Assembly (NCBI RefSeq): GCF_003351745.1
Contig: NZ_CP031222.1
Coordinates: forward strand, 1,780,207-1,844,206
Direction: 5' to 3'
From: Aquirhabdus parva
Lineage (GTDB): Bacteria; Pseudomonadota; Gammaproteobacteria; Pseudomonadales; Moraxellaceae
Length of the DNA stretch: 64,000 bases
The position numbers were made by a program, and so were the translations under genes. Below the pieces are notes generated by a model, which had not been told where the DNA came from, did no database searches, and saw only the letters and a list, made by a program, of their open reading frames with translations. The first letter of the stretch is position 1, and the number at the start of each line of letters is the position of its first letter. Below are positions 37,749 through 46,033 of this stretch, piece by piece.

Positions 37749-37781
37749 ATATTGCTCTCATTGAAGCAATGAGAGCAATAT
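37749..37781. repeat. 15-bp inverted repeat past fadH, sharing its core with 9983-10014
   Basis: Arms 37749-37763 and 37767-37781 are perfectly complementary around AAG. The core TTGCTCTCA and its complement match the hairpin at 9983-10014. It may be a terminator for fadH or for the zinc-ribbon gene, although T tracts are weak on both sides. Confidence 0.6.
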
Positions 37782-37796
37782 TTGTTATCTAATAAA

Positions 37797-39836
<2,040 letters not shown>

Positions 39837-39910
39837 TCATCTACACTCTTTAAAAGACATCGACTTATCACTTTCTACATTAGTTGCTTAAATTATTTTC
39901 ATTGAGCATG

Positions 39911-39935
39911 CTAATGTGTACACTGACAACATTAG
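39911..39935. promoter_or_regulatory. Candidate TetR operator between fadH and its divergent regulator
   Basis: A perfect inverted repeat CTAATGT-N11-ACATTAG spans 39911-39935, 25 bp in all, in the 240-bp divergent spacer. The size and symmetry fit a TetR dimer site. It lies about 80 bp upstream of fadH and 140 bp upstream of the regulator. Assignment to this regulator is inferred from position. Confidence 0.55.
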
Positions 39936-40073
39936 ATTAGAAAATTGAAATTGTCAATATCGAATTAGGCTATTTAAGTGTTGGTGCGAATCAGCATAGG
40001 ATAGATAAAATGGACAACTGCTATAATGCCTGTAAGCGTGATGGCTAAATATTAATGTGAAGGATAATTTAAG

Positions 40074-40727
40074 GTGACAAACAGCACATCCGAACTTGAG
40101 CCTCTAGTAGCTCACTCACAATCAGCGCCAAGAAATTACGCAAATAATTATCACCATGGCAACTTAAGACGATCGCTGATTGATAAAGGGCTTGAATTAT
40201 TAGAGAGTCGTGAAAATGCTGAAATCAGTCTGCGGGAGCTTGCCAGAGAAGTTGGTGTATCAACCAATGCGGCATATCGACATTTTGAAAATAAAGATGC
40301 GTTAATGGTTGCCTTGGCTGTAGAGGGTTGTCAAATTCTCATGCGTGATCAATTGATTGTAGCGGAACAAGATCAAAATCCTGAGCGCCAATTCCGAAAT
40401 ACGGGTCGCGCTTATGTTAATTTTGCAATTAAAAACCCTGCGCTATTTCAACTGATGTTTGGACGTTTTACCGCTGGAAATCATAGCCCCGAGCTCAACG
40501 CCGCCGCCGATCAAATCTATAAAAATTTGATCGAAATCGTCTCATCCGCCATCAAGCTTGAACCGAAAGATCCGCGCGTCATCGTCTTTGCTTCTCAAGC
40601 ATGGAGTCTGGTGCATGGCTTAAGTGTTTTGATCTTAAATGGCCAGTTCAAACGTCTGACTGATGATATTGATGGCTTGATTGATGCGATATTTAAAAAT
40701 CAGATGTCGCTAGCTCAAAAAAGTTAA
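40074..40727 (+). CDS. TetR-family regulator, probably of fadH
   Basis: The 217-residue protein has a TetR helix-turn-helix at about residues 24-75: YHHGNLRRSLIDKGLELLE, ISLRELAREVGVSTNAAYRHFENKDALMVALA. The YHHGNLRxxLI opening and the C-terminal GRAYVNFAIKNPALFQLMFG belong to the subgroup with a WHG-type C-terminal domain. It begins with GTG, with AAGGATAATTTAAG upstream. Divergent arrangement with fadH suggests that it senses an acyl-CoA and represses fadH; this is inferred. Confidence 0.9.
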   Translation: MTNSTSELEPLVAHSQSAPRNYANNYHHGNLRRSLIDKGLELLESRENAEISLRELAREVGVSTNAAYRHFENKDALMVALAVEGCQILMRDQLIVAEQDQNPERQFRNTGRAYVNFAIKNPALFQLMFGRFTAGNHSPELNAAADQIYKNLIEIVSSAIKLEPKDPRVIVFASQAWSLVHGLSVLILNGQFKRLTDDIDGLIDAIFKNQMSLAQKS

Positions 40728-40752
40728 AAACCTGCCATATAGACAGGTTTTT
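40726..40752. terminator. Bidirectional terminator between tetR and a small minus-strand ORF
   Basis: A 9-bp stem (40726-40734 with 40744-40752) overlaps the tetR stop and ends in T residues on both strands, serving the plus-strand regulator and the convergent 51-residue ORF. Confidence 0.75.
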
Positions 40753-40764
40753 ATTTTAATCAAT

Positions 40765-40920
40765 TTAAATAGCCAGAGGGATTTCAGGCTTAGTCTCAAT
40801 AGGCTTAACGAATTCAAATTTATCCTTACTCTCCCCTTGCACGGGCTTGTTCTCCGCTTCAGATGGTAGCTTGGAGGTAGATGTAGGTACCGGTGGTTTG
40901 TCGCCTGGGATTGTTGACAT
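40765..40920 (-). CDS. 51-residue Pro/Lys/Glu-rich small protein
   Basis: A short frame, ATG at 40918-40920 to TAA at 40765-40767, encodes 51 residues beginning MSTIPGDKPPVPTSTSKLPS and ending KPEIPLAI. GAGG lies 8 bases before the ATG. The composition is strongly hydrophilic and disordered (Pro, Lys, Glu, Ser, Thr), unlike a random A+T-rich frame, and a terminator follows the stop directly. The competing antisense-frame ORF of 74 residues here has basic, His/Leu-rich composition typical of a shadow. Function unknown. Confidence 0.6.
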   Translation of the reverse strand: MSTIPGDKPPVPTSTSKLPSEAENKPVQGESKDKFEFVKPIETKPEIPLAI

Positions 40921-41043
40921 AACTGTAACCTCAATATAGAGCCAAAATTGACACTATGTTTTATAGTCTACGCCTATACTCTTTCTGCAATACCCAAGTC
41001 ACGTTTGCAAGTTGTCATCCCTTTATATTTTTACAGAGACTTC

Positions 41044-41088
41044 GTGTAATCTTCAGGTTTAAATTTTAATATTAAAAGCAGATTACAC
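41044..41088. repeat. 9-bp inverted repeat with 27-base spacer upstream of the membrane-protein gene
   Basis: GTGTAATCT (41044-41052) is repeated in inverse at 41080-41088, enclosing an A+T-rich spacer centred on TTAATATTAA. It lies about 110 bp upstream of the next gene and could be an operator or a weak stem-loop. Confidence 0.4.
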
Positions 41089-41197
41089 CCGTTTTGATTT
41101 ATGTTCACAGTGCAAATCATCACTATATTTTTCAATAAAAAAAACAGTATAAACTTCAAACATTAGGATCTTATCTAGACAAGGGAAATTCAACATA

Positions 41198-41956
41198 ATG
41201 ATCGAAACGCAAAGTACAGAGCCCAAAGCCCCGTTGATTAATGGCCGAGCTATAGACTGGATATTATTCCTGCTTGCAATGATTTCATTAGGTCTACTCA
41301 TTTGGCAAAATTTCGCACATGTGAGCCAATTTGAACTTATGATCATTAGGTTGACTGATTATTCAGTGTGTTCAATTTTTGCCGCTGAATTTTTTTGGCG
41401 CTGGTTAAAGGATGGCTGGACTCTTAAGTACCTCGGTCGTAATTGGTATGCCATCTTGGGGATGATCCCCATTTCTAACTCTATAATGCACCCTTACCCT
41501 TGGTTACGTGCATTGCTCATTCTTGCACGATTTGGACGTGCGATTGATCGTATTCTTGGAGAGGGTTTCACATATCGTTTAGTGAATCGTCTAAAGAATA
41601 CCGTGGTTAATGCGATTAGTGGTCTAGTCACTATTGCGGTACTGGATCGGGTCGCAGATGTTCTAGTCAAGGGCACTTATACTGACAATATTGCACGTGC
41701 CCTTGCCGAAGATGAAGGACTATTGCGAGCAATGGTCTTGGAAAAGTTGAAGTCAGATCCGCAAACGGGTCGTTTATCTTGGCTACCCTACCATGATGAA
41801 ATTGTTGAAAGCGTGATCAATGCGGTTTTGAGAGTTACAGAAAGCATTTTAAAAGATTCACGTACTGATGCACTGGTGTCAAACATGCTCCGTGTAAATG
41901 TTGAACAACTTCGAGCTGCGATTGATGCACAAGAACAGGAGAAGGAAAGTGATTAA
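41198..41956 (+). CDS. Voltage-sensor-like membrane protein without a pore domain
   Basis: This 252-residue protein has four hydrophobic segments near the N-terminus: AIDWILFLLAMISLGLLIW, YSVCSIFAAEFFWRWL, WYAILGMIPI, and an S4-like helix with Arg about every third residue (RALLILARFGRAIDRIL). The S2-like segment carries the acidic residue of ion-transport domains (AAEFFWRW). After residue 125 the rest is soluble and helical, with no S5-S6 pore or selectivity filter. It resembles the isolated sensor modules annotated as ion transporters. Proton permeation or a membrane scaffold are both possible. It is monocistronic. Confidence 0.7.
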   Translation: MIETQSTEPKAPLINGRAIDWILFLLAMISLGLLIWQNFAHVSQFELMIIRLTDYSVCSIFAAEFFWRWLKDGWTLKYLGRNWYAILGMIPISNSIMHPYPWLRALLILARFGRAIDRILGEGFTYRLVNRLKNTVVNAISGLVTIAVLDRVADVLVKGTYTDNIARALAEDEGLLRAMVLEKLKSDPQTGRLSWLPYHDEIVESVINAVLRVTESILKDSRTDALVSNMLRVNVEQLRAAIDAQEQEKESD

Positions 41957-42135
41957 CCTATAATGATTAAAATTTATAATTAGACCCACTTCCAATGGGT
42001 CATCTTAAAAATTATAAAACTAGTGACTGATACCTAAAGTCAGAACAAATTGCTTGTAAAATAAACTCAACGGAATGAAAATTAAGCAAAAGATCAATAA
42101 AGACCAAAGATTTATCAAATTAGTTCTTTTTTCTG

Positions 42136-42164
42136 TTGCGTCTGGCGTATATTTTCCCTAGAAT
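42136..42164 (+). promoter_or_regulatory. Sigma-70 promoter of the tRNA-Val gene
   Basis: TTGCGT (42136-42141) and TAGAAT (42159-42164) are spaced 17 bp apart. A G+C-rich discriminator (CTCGCACCACG) follows, typical of stringently controlled stable-RNA promoters. The tRNA 5' end is at 42178. Confidence 0.75.
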
Positions 42165-42177
42165 CTCGCACCACGAC

Positions 42178-42254
42178 AGGCGTATAGCTCAGCTGGTTAG
42201 AGCACCACCTTGACATGGTGGGGGTCGCTGGTTCGAGTCCAGTTACGCCTACCA
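42178..42254 (+). tRNA. tRNA-Val (anticodon GAC)
   Basis: The 77-base cloverleaf includes an encoded CCA. The acceptor stem pairs AGGCGTA with TACGCCT, followed by discriminator A. The anticodon stem CCACC/GGTGG holds loop TTGACAT with anticodon GAC. The T loop is TTCGAGT. Its 3' half is duplicated at 45791-45834, marking it as the boundary of an inserted segment. Confidence 0.95.
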
Positions 42255-42335
42255 AATTTGGTAGATAAAATAGTCACTTAGTGTTAATTCGCTAAGTGGC
42301 TTTTTTGTTTTCTGCGTATTTTCTGCGAATTAATT
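42211..42335. repeat. Left direct repeat (attL-like): 3' half of tRNA-Val plus terminator
   Basis: Bases 42211-42310 match 45791-45890 at all but four positions (42216, 42225, 42259, 42291), at a constant offset of 3580. After a short divergence, similarity resumes at TATTTTCTGCGAATTAATT. It covers the anticodon loop to the 3' end of the tRNA and its terminator. Confidence 0.9.
42273..42306 (+). terminator. Terminator of tRNA-Val
   Basis: A 9-bp stem (42273-42281 with 42292-42300, one wobble pair) is followed by six T residues. A copy with one loop change recurs at 45853-45886 as part of the flanking direct repeat. Confidence 0.85.
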
Positions 42336-42476
42336 ATTTGTTATATCCCTTTCTAAAAGTTAGAAATCATGGATAATCTAAACAAACTCTGCTCAAATAC
42401 CACCCATGATCTCTACACGCTTGGATAAAAAAGCTCCTATCTAAGAATAAGAGCTCTCGGCTAGGCTTGGACTATT

Positions 42477-43037
42477 TTATTTCACCTTGATTATGTAATA
42501 GACATAAGCATTTACTGGACGGGATTCAGTTCCGCCTGCTTCAGCGGTATGAGATGCCCCAAACTTATTGTTATATGCCGCATCCCAATGAGTATCAATA
42601 GAGATAGCCTCTCGGGGGCCGTTAGATCCACCGCCAACAATAAGGCCATGGTAATGTGTTAAGTTCGCAGAAGTTTGGAATGTACCCGGTCTGTTTAAGG
42701 TATTCGTGGTATCAGAATTCACTCTTATTCTATTTGCTACGTCTGGATCTCGAAACGCATCAGCTCTTTCTGCGTTCACGCCTCGTAAGAAAACTCCTCT
42801 TAAATCTGGAAGGTTAAAGTAATCACTTGAGTCACCTGAATCTTTGTTCCAATATTTTCCAAGTCTGGATTGCAATACAGAATAATCGCGTTTTAGTAAT
42901 GATTTGCCATCACAAATCATCCAGTTACTAGGTAGCTGGTTGTCAATGCCTGGCCACATCATGATTGCACCTATAGGGATATTTTCTGGGCTGTCGCGAT
43001 TGGTGTCGGTCGGAGCTGTTCTATTTGTATTTGGCAT
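42477..43037 (-). CDS. Phage tail-collar domain protein
   Basis: This 186-residue protein shows the tail collar domain of tail fibres: PIGAIMMWPGIDNQLPSNWMICDGKSLLKRDYSVLQSRLGKYW, then FNLPDLRGVFLRGVN, and the C-terminal RPVNAYVYYIIKVK. It is short for a full tail fibre, and may be a stand-alone collar protein or the C-terminal part of one, as also seen in MdpB-type microcystin-dependent-like proteins. The next upstream gene is divergent. Structural tail genes are otherwise absent from the segment. Confidence 0.85.
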   Translation of the reverse strand: MPNTNRTAPTDTNRDSPENIPIGAIMMWPGIDNQLPSNWMICDGKSLLKRDYSVLQSRLGKYWNKDSGDSSDYFNLPDLRGVFLRGVNAERADAFRDPDVANRIRVNSDTTNTLNRPGTFQTSANLTHYHGLIVGGGSNGPREAISIDTHWDAAYNNKFGASHTAEAGGTESRPVNAYVYYIIKVK

Positions 43038-43171
43038 ATTTTTATCCTTTTATTTTGTCACTCACACATCAAAATTAATGTGTAATGCCTATATAATCTT
43101 TGAATAAATATTGGTCAATATTTTTTTTGATATATTATTAGAAAGATATTATCGGGTATAGTGACAAAATA

Positions 43172-43645
43172 ATGTGCGCAAACTACGAACCTATCCGTCC
43201 TTCAGAAATCATAAATCTAGGTTTGGTTCAACCAAGGTTTGACTTCGTCAAAGAAGCCTACCCCGCTGATCTATGCCCTATTCTCATATCCGGGCTTCAA
43301 GATGATTTCGAATGGCGACAAGCTCTGTTTGGCTTAGTACCGGAATGGGCAGAGACAATAAGTTTTTCTAAACATACCTACAATGCCCAGCTTGAAACAG
43401 TAGCGACAAAACCTAGCTATCGTACAGCATGGAGAGAGAATCAATATGCACTGGTTCCAATGCATTCATTTTTTGAACCATCTTACGAGACTGGCAAAGC
43501 TGTTCGGACACGGATTGAGCGCCAAGACCATGAGCCCTTTACTGTTGCCGCTATATGGGATCATTGGTCAGATCACTTTAGAGCGTATGCAGTAAATATG
43601 GAAAAACTGCAGTTTGCATTGGTATCGTGGCACGTCCACAGATGA
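43172..43645 (+). pseudogene. SRAP (YedK/HMCES-like) protein truncated at the C-terminus
   Basis: SRAP proteins cross-link abasic sites in single-stranded DNA through Cys2. This frame keeps MCANYE (Cys2), YNAQLETV (Asn71, usually YNARAET) and SFFEP (Glu102), but stops at 157 residues, before the family's HPLM...RMP region carrying the active-site His; intact members have about 210-230 residues. Downstream, a +1 frame reads near RP-TDEN, recalling the missing RMPxxxxP segment, so a frameshift followed by deletion is likely. Phages often carry SRAP genes. It may be inactive. Confidence 0.75.
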
Positions 43646-43696
43646 AAACGAACATGAAGCAGGGCAACCGCTCTCCTAACTACCTATCAAATATTA

Positions 43697-43831
43697 ATGA
43701 AGTACCTCGAGCGAATTAATGAGAAAGCGGAAATACTCCTACGGTCAATGGATGAAATTACCAACAGTCGTGCTACATTAGGAATATTGAGAATAACCAA
43801 AGCTTTAAAAGGGATTACATTGTGCCATTAA
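43697..43831 (+). CDS. Small ORF A of the duplicated cassette (44 residues)
   Basis: The ATG at 43697 opens a 44-residue frame ending in a segment EITNSRATLGILRITKALKG. The same pattern EIT-x3-ATLGILR-x2-KA recurs in the ORF at 44529-44666, so the two are paralogous and probably real or recently real. Its stop overlaps the GTG start of the next gene by 10 bases, suggesting coupling. No ribosome binding site precedes the ATG. Function unknown. Confidence 0.5.
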   Translation: MKYLERINEKAEILLRSMDEITNSRATLGILRITKALKGITLCH

Positions 43832-44436
43832 CAATTTCAACTGCAATAACAACACATTCACCTAATTTTGATTGGACAATATTAATTCAACCTACCGCTA
43901 CAATAATAACAGGTTGCCTCGCCATCTATGCTGTTGTTTGCAGTCAATGGCGGTTAGATGATCGACAAAGAGTAGATCACCAACAAGATGAAATGATAAA
44001 GTCCAGAGAACGCTTCTATGATAAAAAAGAAGAACTTGTTTCTGAACTGAGTAATTTACAATTTGTAGTGACCAATCTCACTAATGCTTGTTCAAAGTGG
44101 ATTCGAGGAAGCGGAAAATTTGAAGTTGTTCATCAAACATATCTAGATTCAGTCAGAATCAATGCAAAAATATCTTTGCTTGTGAAAATTTATTTTGAAC
44201 ACCTTTTAACAGCTCAAACTAACCTAATAAATAGCCCTTTTTCCAAACTTGCTGGTCAATTTTGAAAAATAATGGAAGGAATAGATCCTACCTCAGCAAA
44301 ACCATATTTATCTGATTTCCATAAATATTGTAGACTAACCGTTGAAGGCGGTGTTGAATTCGAAAATACAGTCTTAAAGGACAATACTACTCAAGACTCT
44401 CTTTTTAGTGAAATTTCTAAGAAAAATGGAGGATGA
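43822..44436 (+). pseudogene. Membrane-anchored protein A of the cassette, interrupted by an in-frame TGA
   Basis: The frame starts with GTG at 43822, with AAGGG upstream, and runs 147 codons to TGA at 44263-44265; the same frame then continues open for 56 codons to the TGA at 44434-44436. The total of about 204 codons matches the 195-residue paralogue at 44725-45312. Shared features are an N-terminal FDWTI helix followed by QWRLDDRQRVDHQ and then helical sequence. The simplest reading is one gene broken by a nonsense mutation. Alternatives are a genuinely shorter protein or readthrough. Function unknown. Confidence 0.6.
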
Positions 44437-44480
44437 CTTTGATATATCGAATCATCTCATTAAGCTGCGAAGCTTTCCAA
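44437..44480 (-). pseudogene. Scrap of the N-acetylmuramidase gene
   Basis: On the minus strand, 44442-44477 reads ASQLNEMIRYIK, matching ASQLDAMIRYIK in the fragment at 45564-45764. The similarity fades on both sides. It lies directly behind cassette A just as the longer fragment lies near the end of cassette B. Confidence 0.55.
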
Positions 44481-44528
44481 TTGTAAAACTTGTTAATAAA
44501 AGCTCATAAGGATGGAGATATATTCTTG

Positions 44529-44666
44529 ATGGAAAACCAAGATATGCCGATCAAGGATCAGGCAAAGAGACTGCAGCGCACCGAGGATGAGATCACCGAT
44601 CGGTGCGCTACATTGGGTATCTTAAGAAGGGCTAAAGCTGTTATTCGTCTTTCAGAAAAACATTGA
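44529..44666 (+). CDS. Small ORF B of the duplicated cassette (45 residues)
   Basis: The ATG at 44529 opens a 45-residue frame with a hydrophilic N-terminus (MENQDMPIKDQAKRLQ) and the shared segment EITDRCATLGILRRAKAVI. GGAG lies about 11 bases upstream. It sits 58 bp before the membrane-protein gene B, matching the order in cassette A. The conserved helix resembles nothing I can name. Confidence 0.5.
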   Translation: MENQDMPIKDQAKRLQRTEDEITDRCATLGILRRAKAVIRLSEKH

Positions 44667-44724
44667 TTTATTAATATAATTTTATTCTAATTGAATTCTC
44701 GAATTCTCCTAACACAGCATAAAA

Positions 44725-45312
44725 ATGTCTCCCACACTATCGCATACAATTACTCATACAACGACGACATCTATCTCTTCCTTCGATTGGACCATTTTTG
44801 TAGGTTTGGCTGCAGTAATCGCTGTTTTTTACACTCAATGGCGATTTGACGCACGTCAAAAAAAGGATCACAAGAAAGAATTGCTACTCAAGAGGTATGA
44901 AATATTAGTACTAAAACGACACAATATATTGGAACATATTGTCAATTCAACTAAATCAATTTTACTCATAACATCATTAATTGATAGTTTAAATGATTCT
45001 GAAAACGAATCAGAAATTAGAAAAACTATTGAATCAGAATTATCCATTCATGTTATTACTTATTTTGAATTACTTTATTTAATTAACATGTATCTTCCTG
45101 ATATTAATATTGAAAATCTAAAAGATTCTCGAAGAAATTTTGAAAATTCATTTAGAGTATTTATGAATTCTGATAAAAAATTAAACGCAAAAGATAAATT
45201 TGAAGACGTAGCAATCACATGTATAAATGAACACCATATGATCGCATCAAAAGTTATTGAAGCAAGTAGATCTAATGATCTAAAATTATTAAAGGAAAAT
45301 AATTTAGATTAG
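44725..45312 (+). CDS. Membrane-anchored protein B of the cassette
   Basis: This 195-residue protein begins with a Thr/Ser-rich stretch and a single membrane helix (FDWTIFVGLAAVIAVFYTQW). A basic amphipathic segment follows (RFDARQKKDHKKELLLKRYEILVLKR), and the rest is predicted helical and rich in Asn, Ile, Lys and Glu. It is the intact paralogue of 43822-44436, sharing FDWTI, AV, QWR-x-D-x-RQ and DH. The coding sequence is strikingly A+T-rich compared with the flanking chromosome, which fits foreign origin. A cytoplasmic helical domain tethered to the membrane suggests defence, lysis control or superinfection exclusion, but that is speculation. Confidence 0.65.
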   Translation: MSPTLSHTITHTTTTSISSFDWTIFVGLAAVIAVFYTQWRFDARQKKDHKKELLLKRYEILVLKRHNILEHIVNSTKSILLITSLIDSLNDSENESEIRKTIESELSIHVITYFELLYLINMYLPDINIENLKDSRRNFENSFRVFMNSDKKLNAKDKFEDVAITCINEHHMIASKVIEASRSNDLKLLKENNLD

Positions 45313-45360
45313 TCTAAATAAAAGTTGATGGGTAGGCTAACAATAATTGGAGCGTAAACT

Positions 45361-45561
45361 ATGGGCGAATGGTCAGAATACTTTGAGGATTTTCCAGAAG
45401 AGAATCCTGCGAACCAACAACTTAAAGATGCAAGAAGTCCAATATCGAATTTGGCAACCGCGATCAAACAGCCTAAAGGACAAAATCAGAGTGAACTAGA
45501 TGCTTTAATTAAGGCTAATAAAGCATCTTTTATAAAACCTAAAGTTAAAAATAAAAGATAA
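45361..45561 (+). CDS. 66-residue hypothetical protein of the remnant
   Basis: The ATG at 45361 is preceded by GGAG at about 9 bases. The product starts MGEWSEYFEDFPEENPANQQ and is hydrophilic, with a basic C-terminus (KPKVKNKR). The acidic aromatic N-terminus is not random-looking. It lies 48 bp after gene B and converges with the muramidase fragment. Unknown family. Confidence 0.55.
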   Translation: MGEWSEYFEDFPEENPANQQLKDARSPISNLATAIKQPKGQNQSELDALIKANKASFIKPKVKNKR

Positions 45562-45563
45562 AA

Positions 45564-45764
45564 CTATTTAATGAATTTATAAGCCTGCAACAGCTTTAAA
45601 TCATATTGATTCTTGGCAAAATCTGGTCCGTTGTATGAACGAGCAAACCCAGCCCAGTCATGACGATTCAATGAAGAAACCAACTTATTCACCTTGATAT
45701 ATCTAATCATCGCATCAAGTTGGCTCGCTTCATCTTTGTACATTGCGTTAATAAATACCTGCAA
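45564..45764 (-). pseudogene. 3' fragment of a phage N-acetylmuramidase (endolysin)
   Basis: The 66 residues match the C-terminus of the N-acetylmuramidase endolysin family (DUF3380): DEASQLDAMIRYIKVNKLVSSLNRHDWAGFARSYNGPDFAKNQYDLKLLQAYKFI. The catalytic N-terminal part is missing; the frame begins a few bases from the right-hand tRNA-derived repeat, so the gene was cut at or near the junction. It is surely non-functional as an endolysin. Confidence 0.75.
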
Positions 45765-45790
45765 TTATATATATTCAGCTAGTGCCTCAT

Positions 45791-45930
45791 TGACATTGTG
45801 GGGGGCGCTGGTTCGAGTCCAGTTACGCCTACCAAATTGGGTAGATAAAATAGTCACTTAGTGTTAATTCACTAAGTGGCTTTTTTGTTTTCGGGGTTCA
45901 TCGGAGGTATTTTCTGGGAATTAATTGTTA
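45791..45930. repeat. Right direct repeat (attR-like) containing a tRNA-Val 3' fragment
   Basis: This is the second copy of the direct repeat. The tRNA part runs from the anticodon loop (TTGACAT-like) through T arm, acceptor 3' strand and CCA at 45834; the terminator follows at 45853-45886. The 5' half is not an intact tRNA, although upstream bases 45768-45790 faintly resemble a decayed D arm. Confidence 0.88.
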
Positions 45931-46033
45931 AACTTACATGGGGTGTAAGAGGTAGAGGGTTCGAATGCTTTCATATACTCACCCCCGCTCGAAGCCTTAT
46001 TCGCCTTCCACTAGGATCACTCAATTTACTGAG

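Larger units (their letters stand above)
42255..45834. mobile_element. Degenerate prophage/satellite remnant inserted at tRNA-Val
   Basis: The 3.6-kb segment lies between duplicated tRNA-Val 3' ends, the classical signature of site-specific integration into a tRNA gene. Contents are phage-like or unknown: tail collar protein, truncated SRAP protein, two copies of a small-ORF/membrane-protein cassette, a 66-residue unknown, and two fragments of an N-acetylmuramidase. There is no integrase, so it cannot mobilise itself. Several frames are broken, and 44725-45312 is markedly A+T-rich. An alternative origin is recombination between ancient tandem tRNA-Val genes. Confidence 0.72.

Noticed and set aside
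40710-40934. 74-residue minus-strand frame overlapping the tetR end
   Set aside because: It is another frame of the better-supported 51-residue ORF, with His/Leu/Arg composition typical of shadow frames, and it runs through a terminator.
42178-42254. Reading the tRNA as part of an rRNA or multi-tRNA operon
   Set aside because: It has its own promoter and terminator, and no other stable RNA gene lies nearby.
44263-44265. TGA as a selenocysteine codon
   Set aside because: No SECIS-like hairpin follows and the family has no redox motif; a nonsense mutation is simpler.
45950-45990. TTCGAAT within a tRNA-like stretch right of the element
   Set aside because: The flanking bases do not form a T arm and no acceptor or anticodon stem can be drawn.
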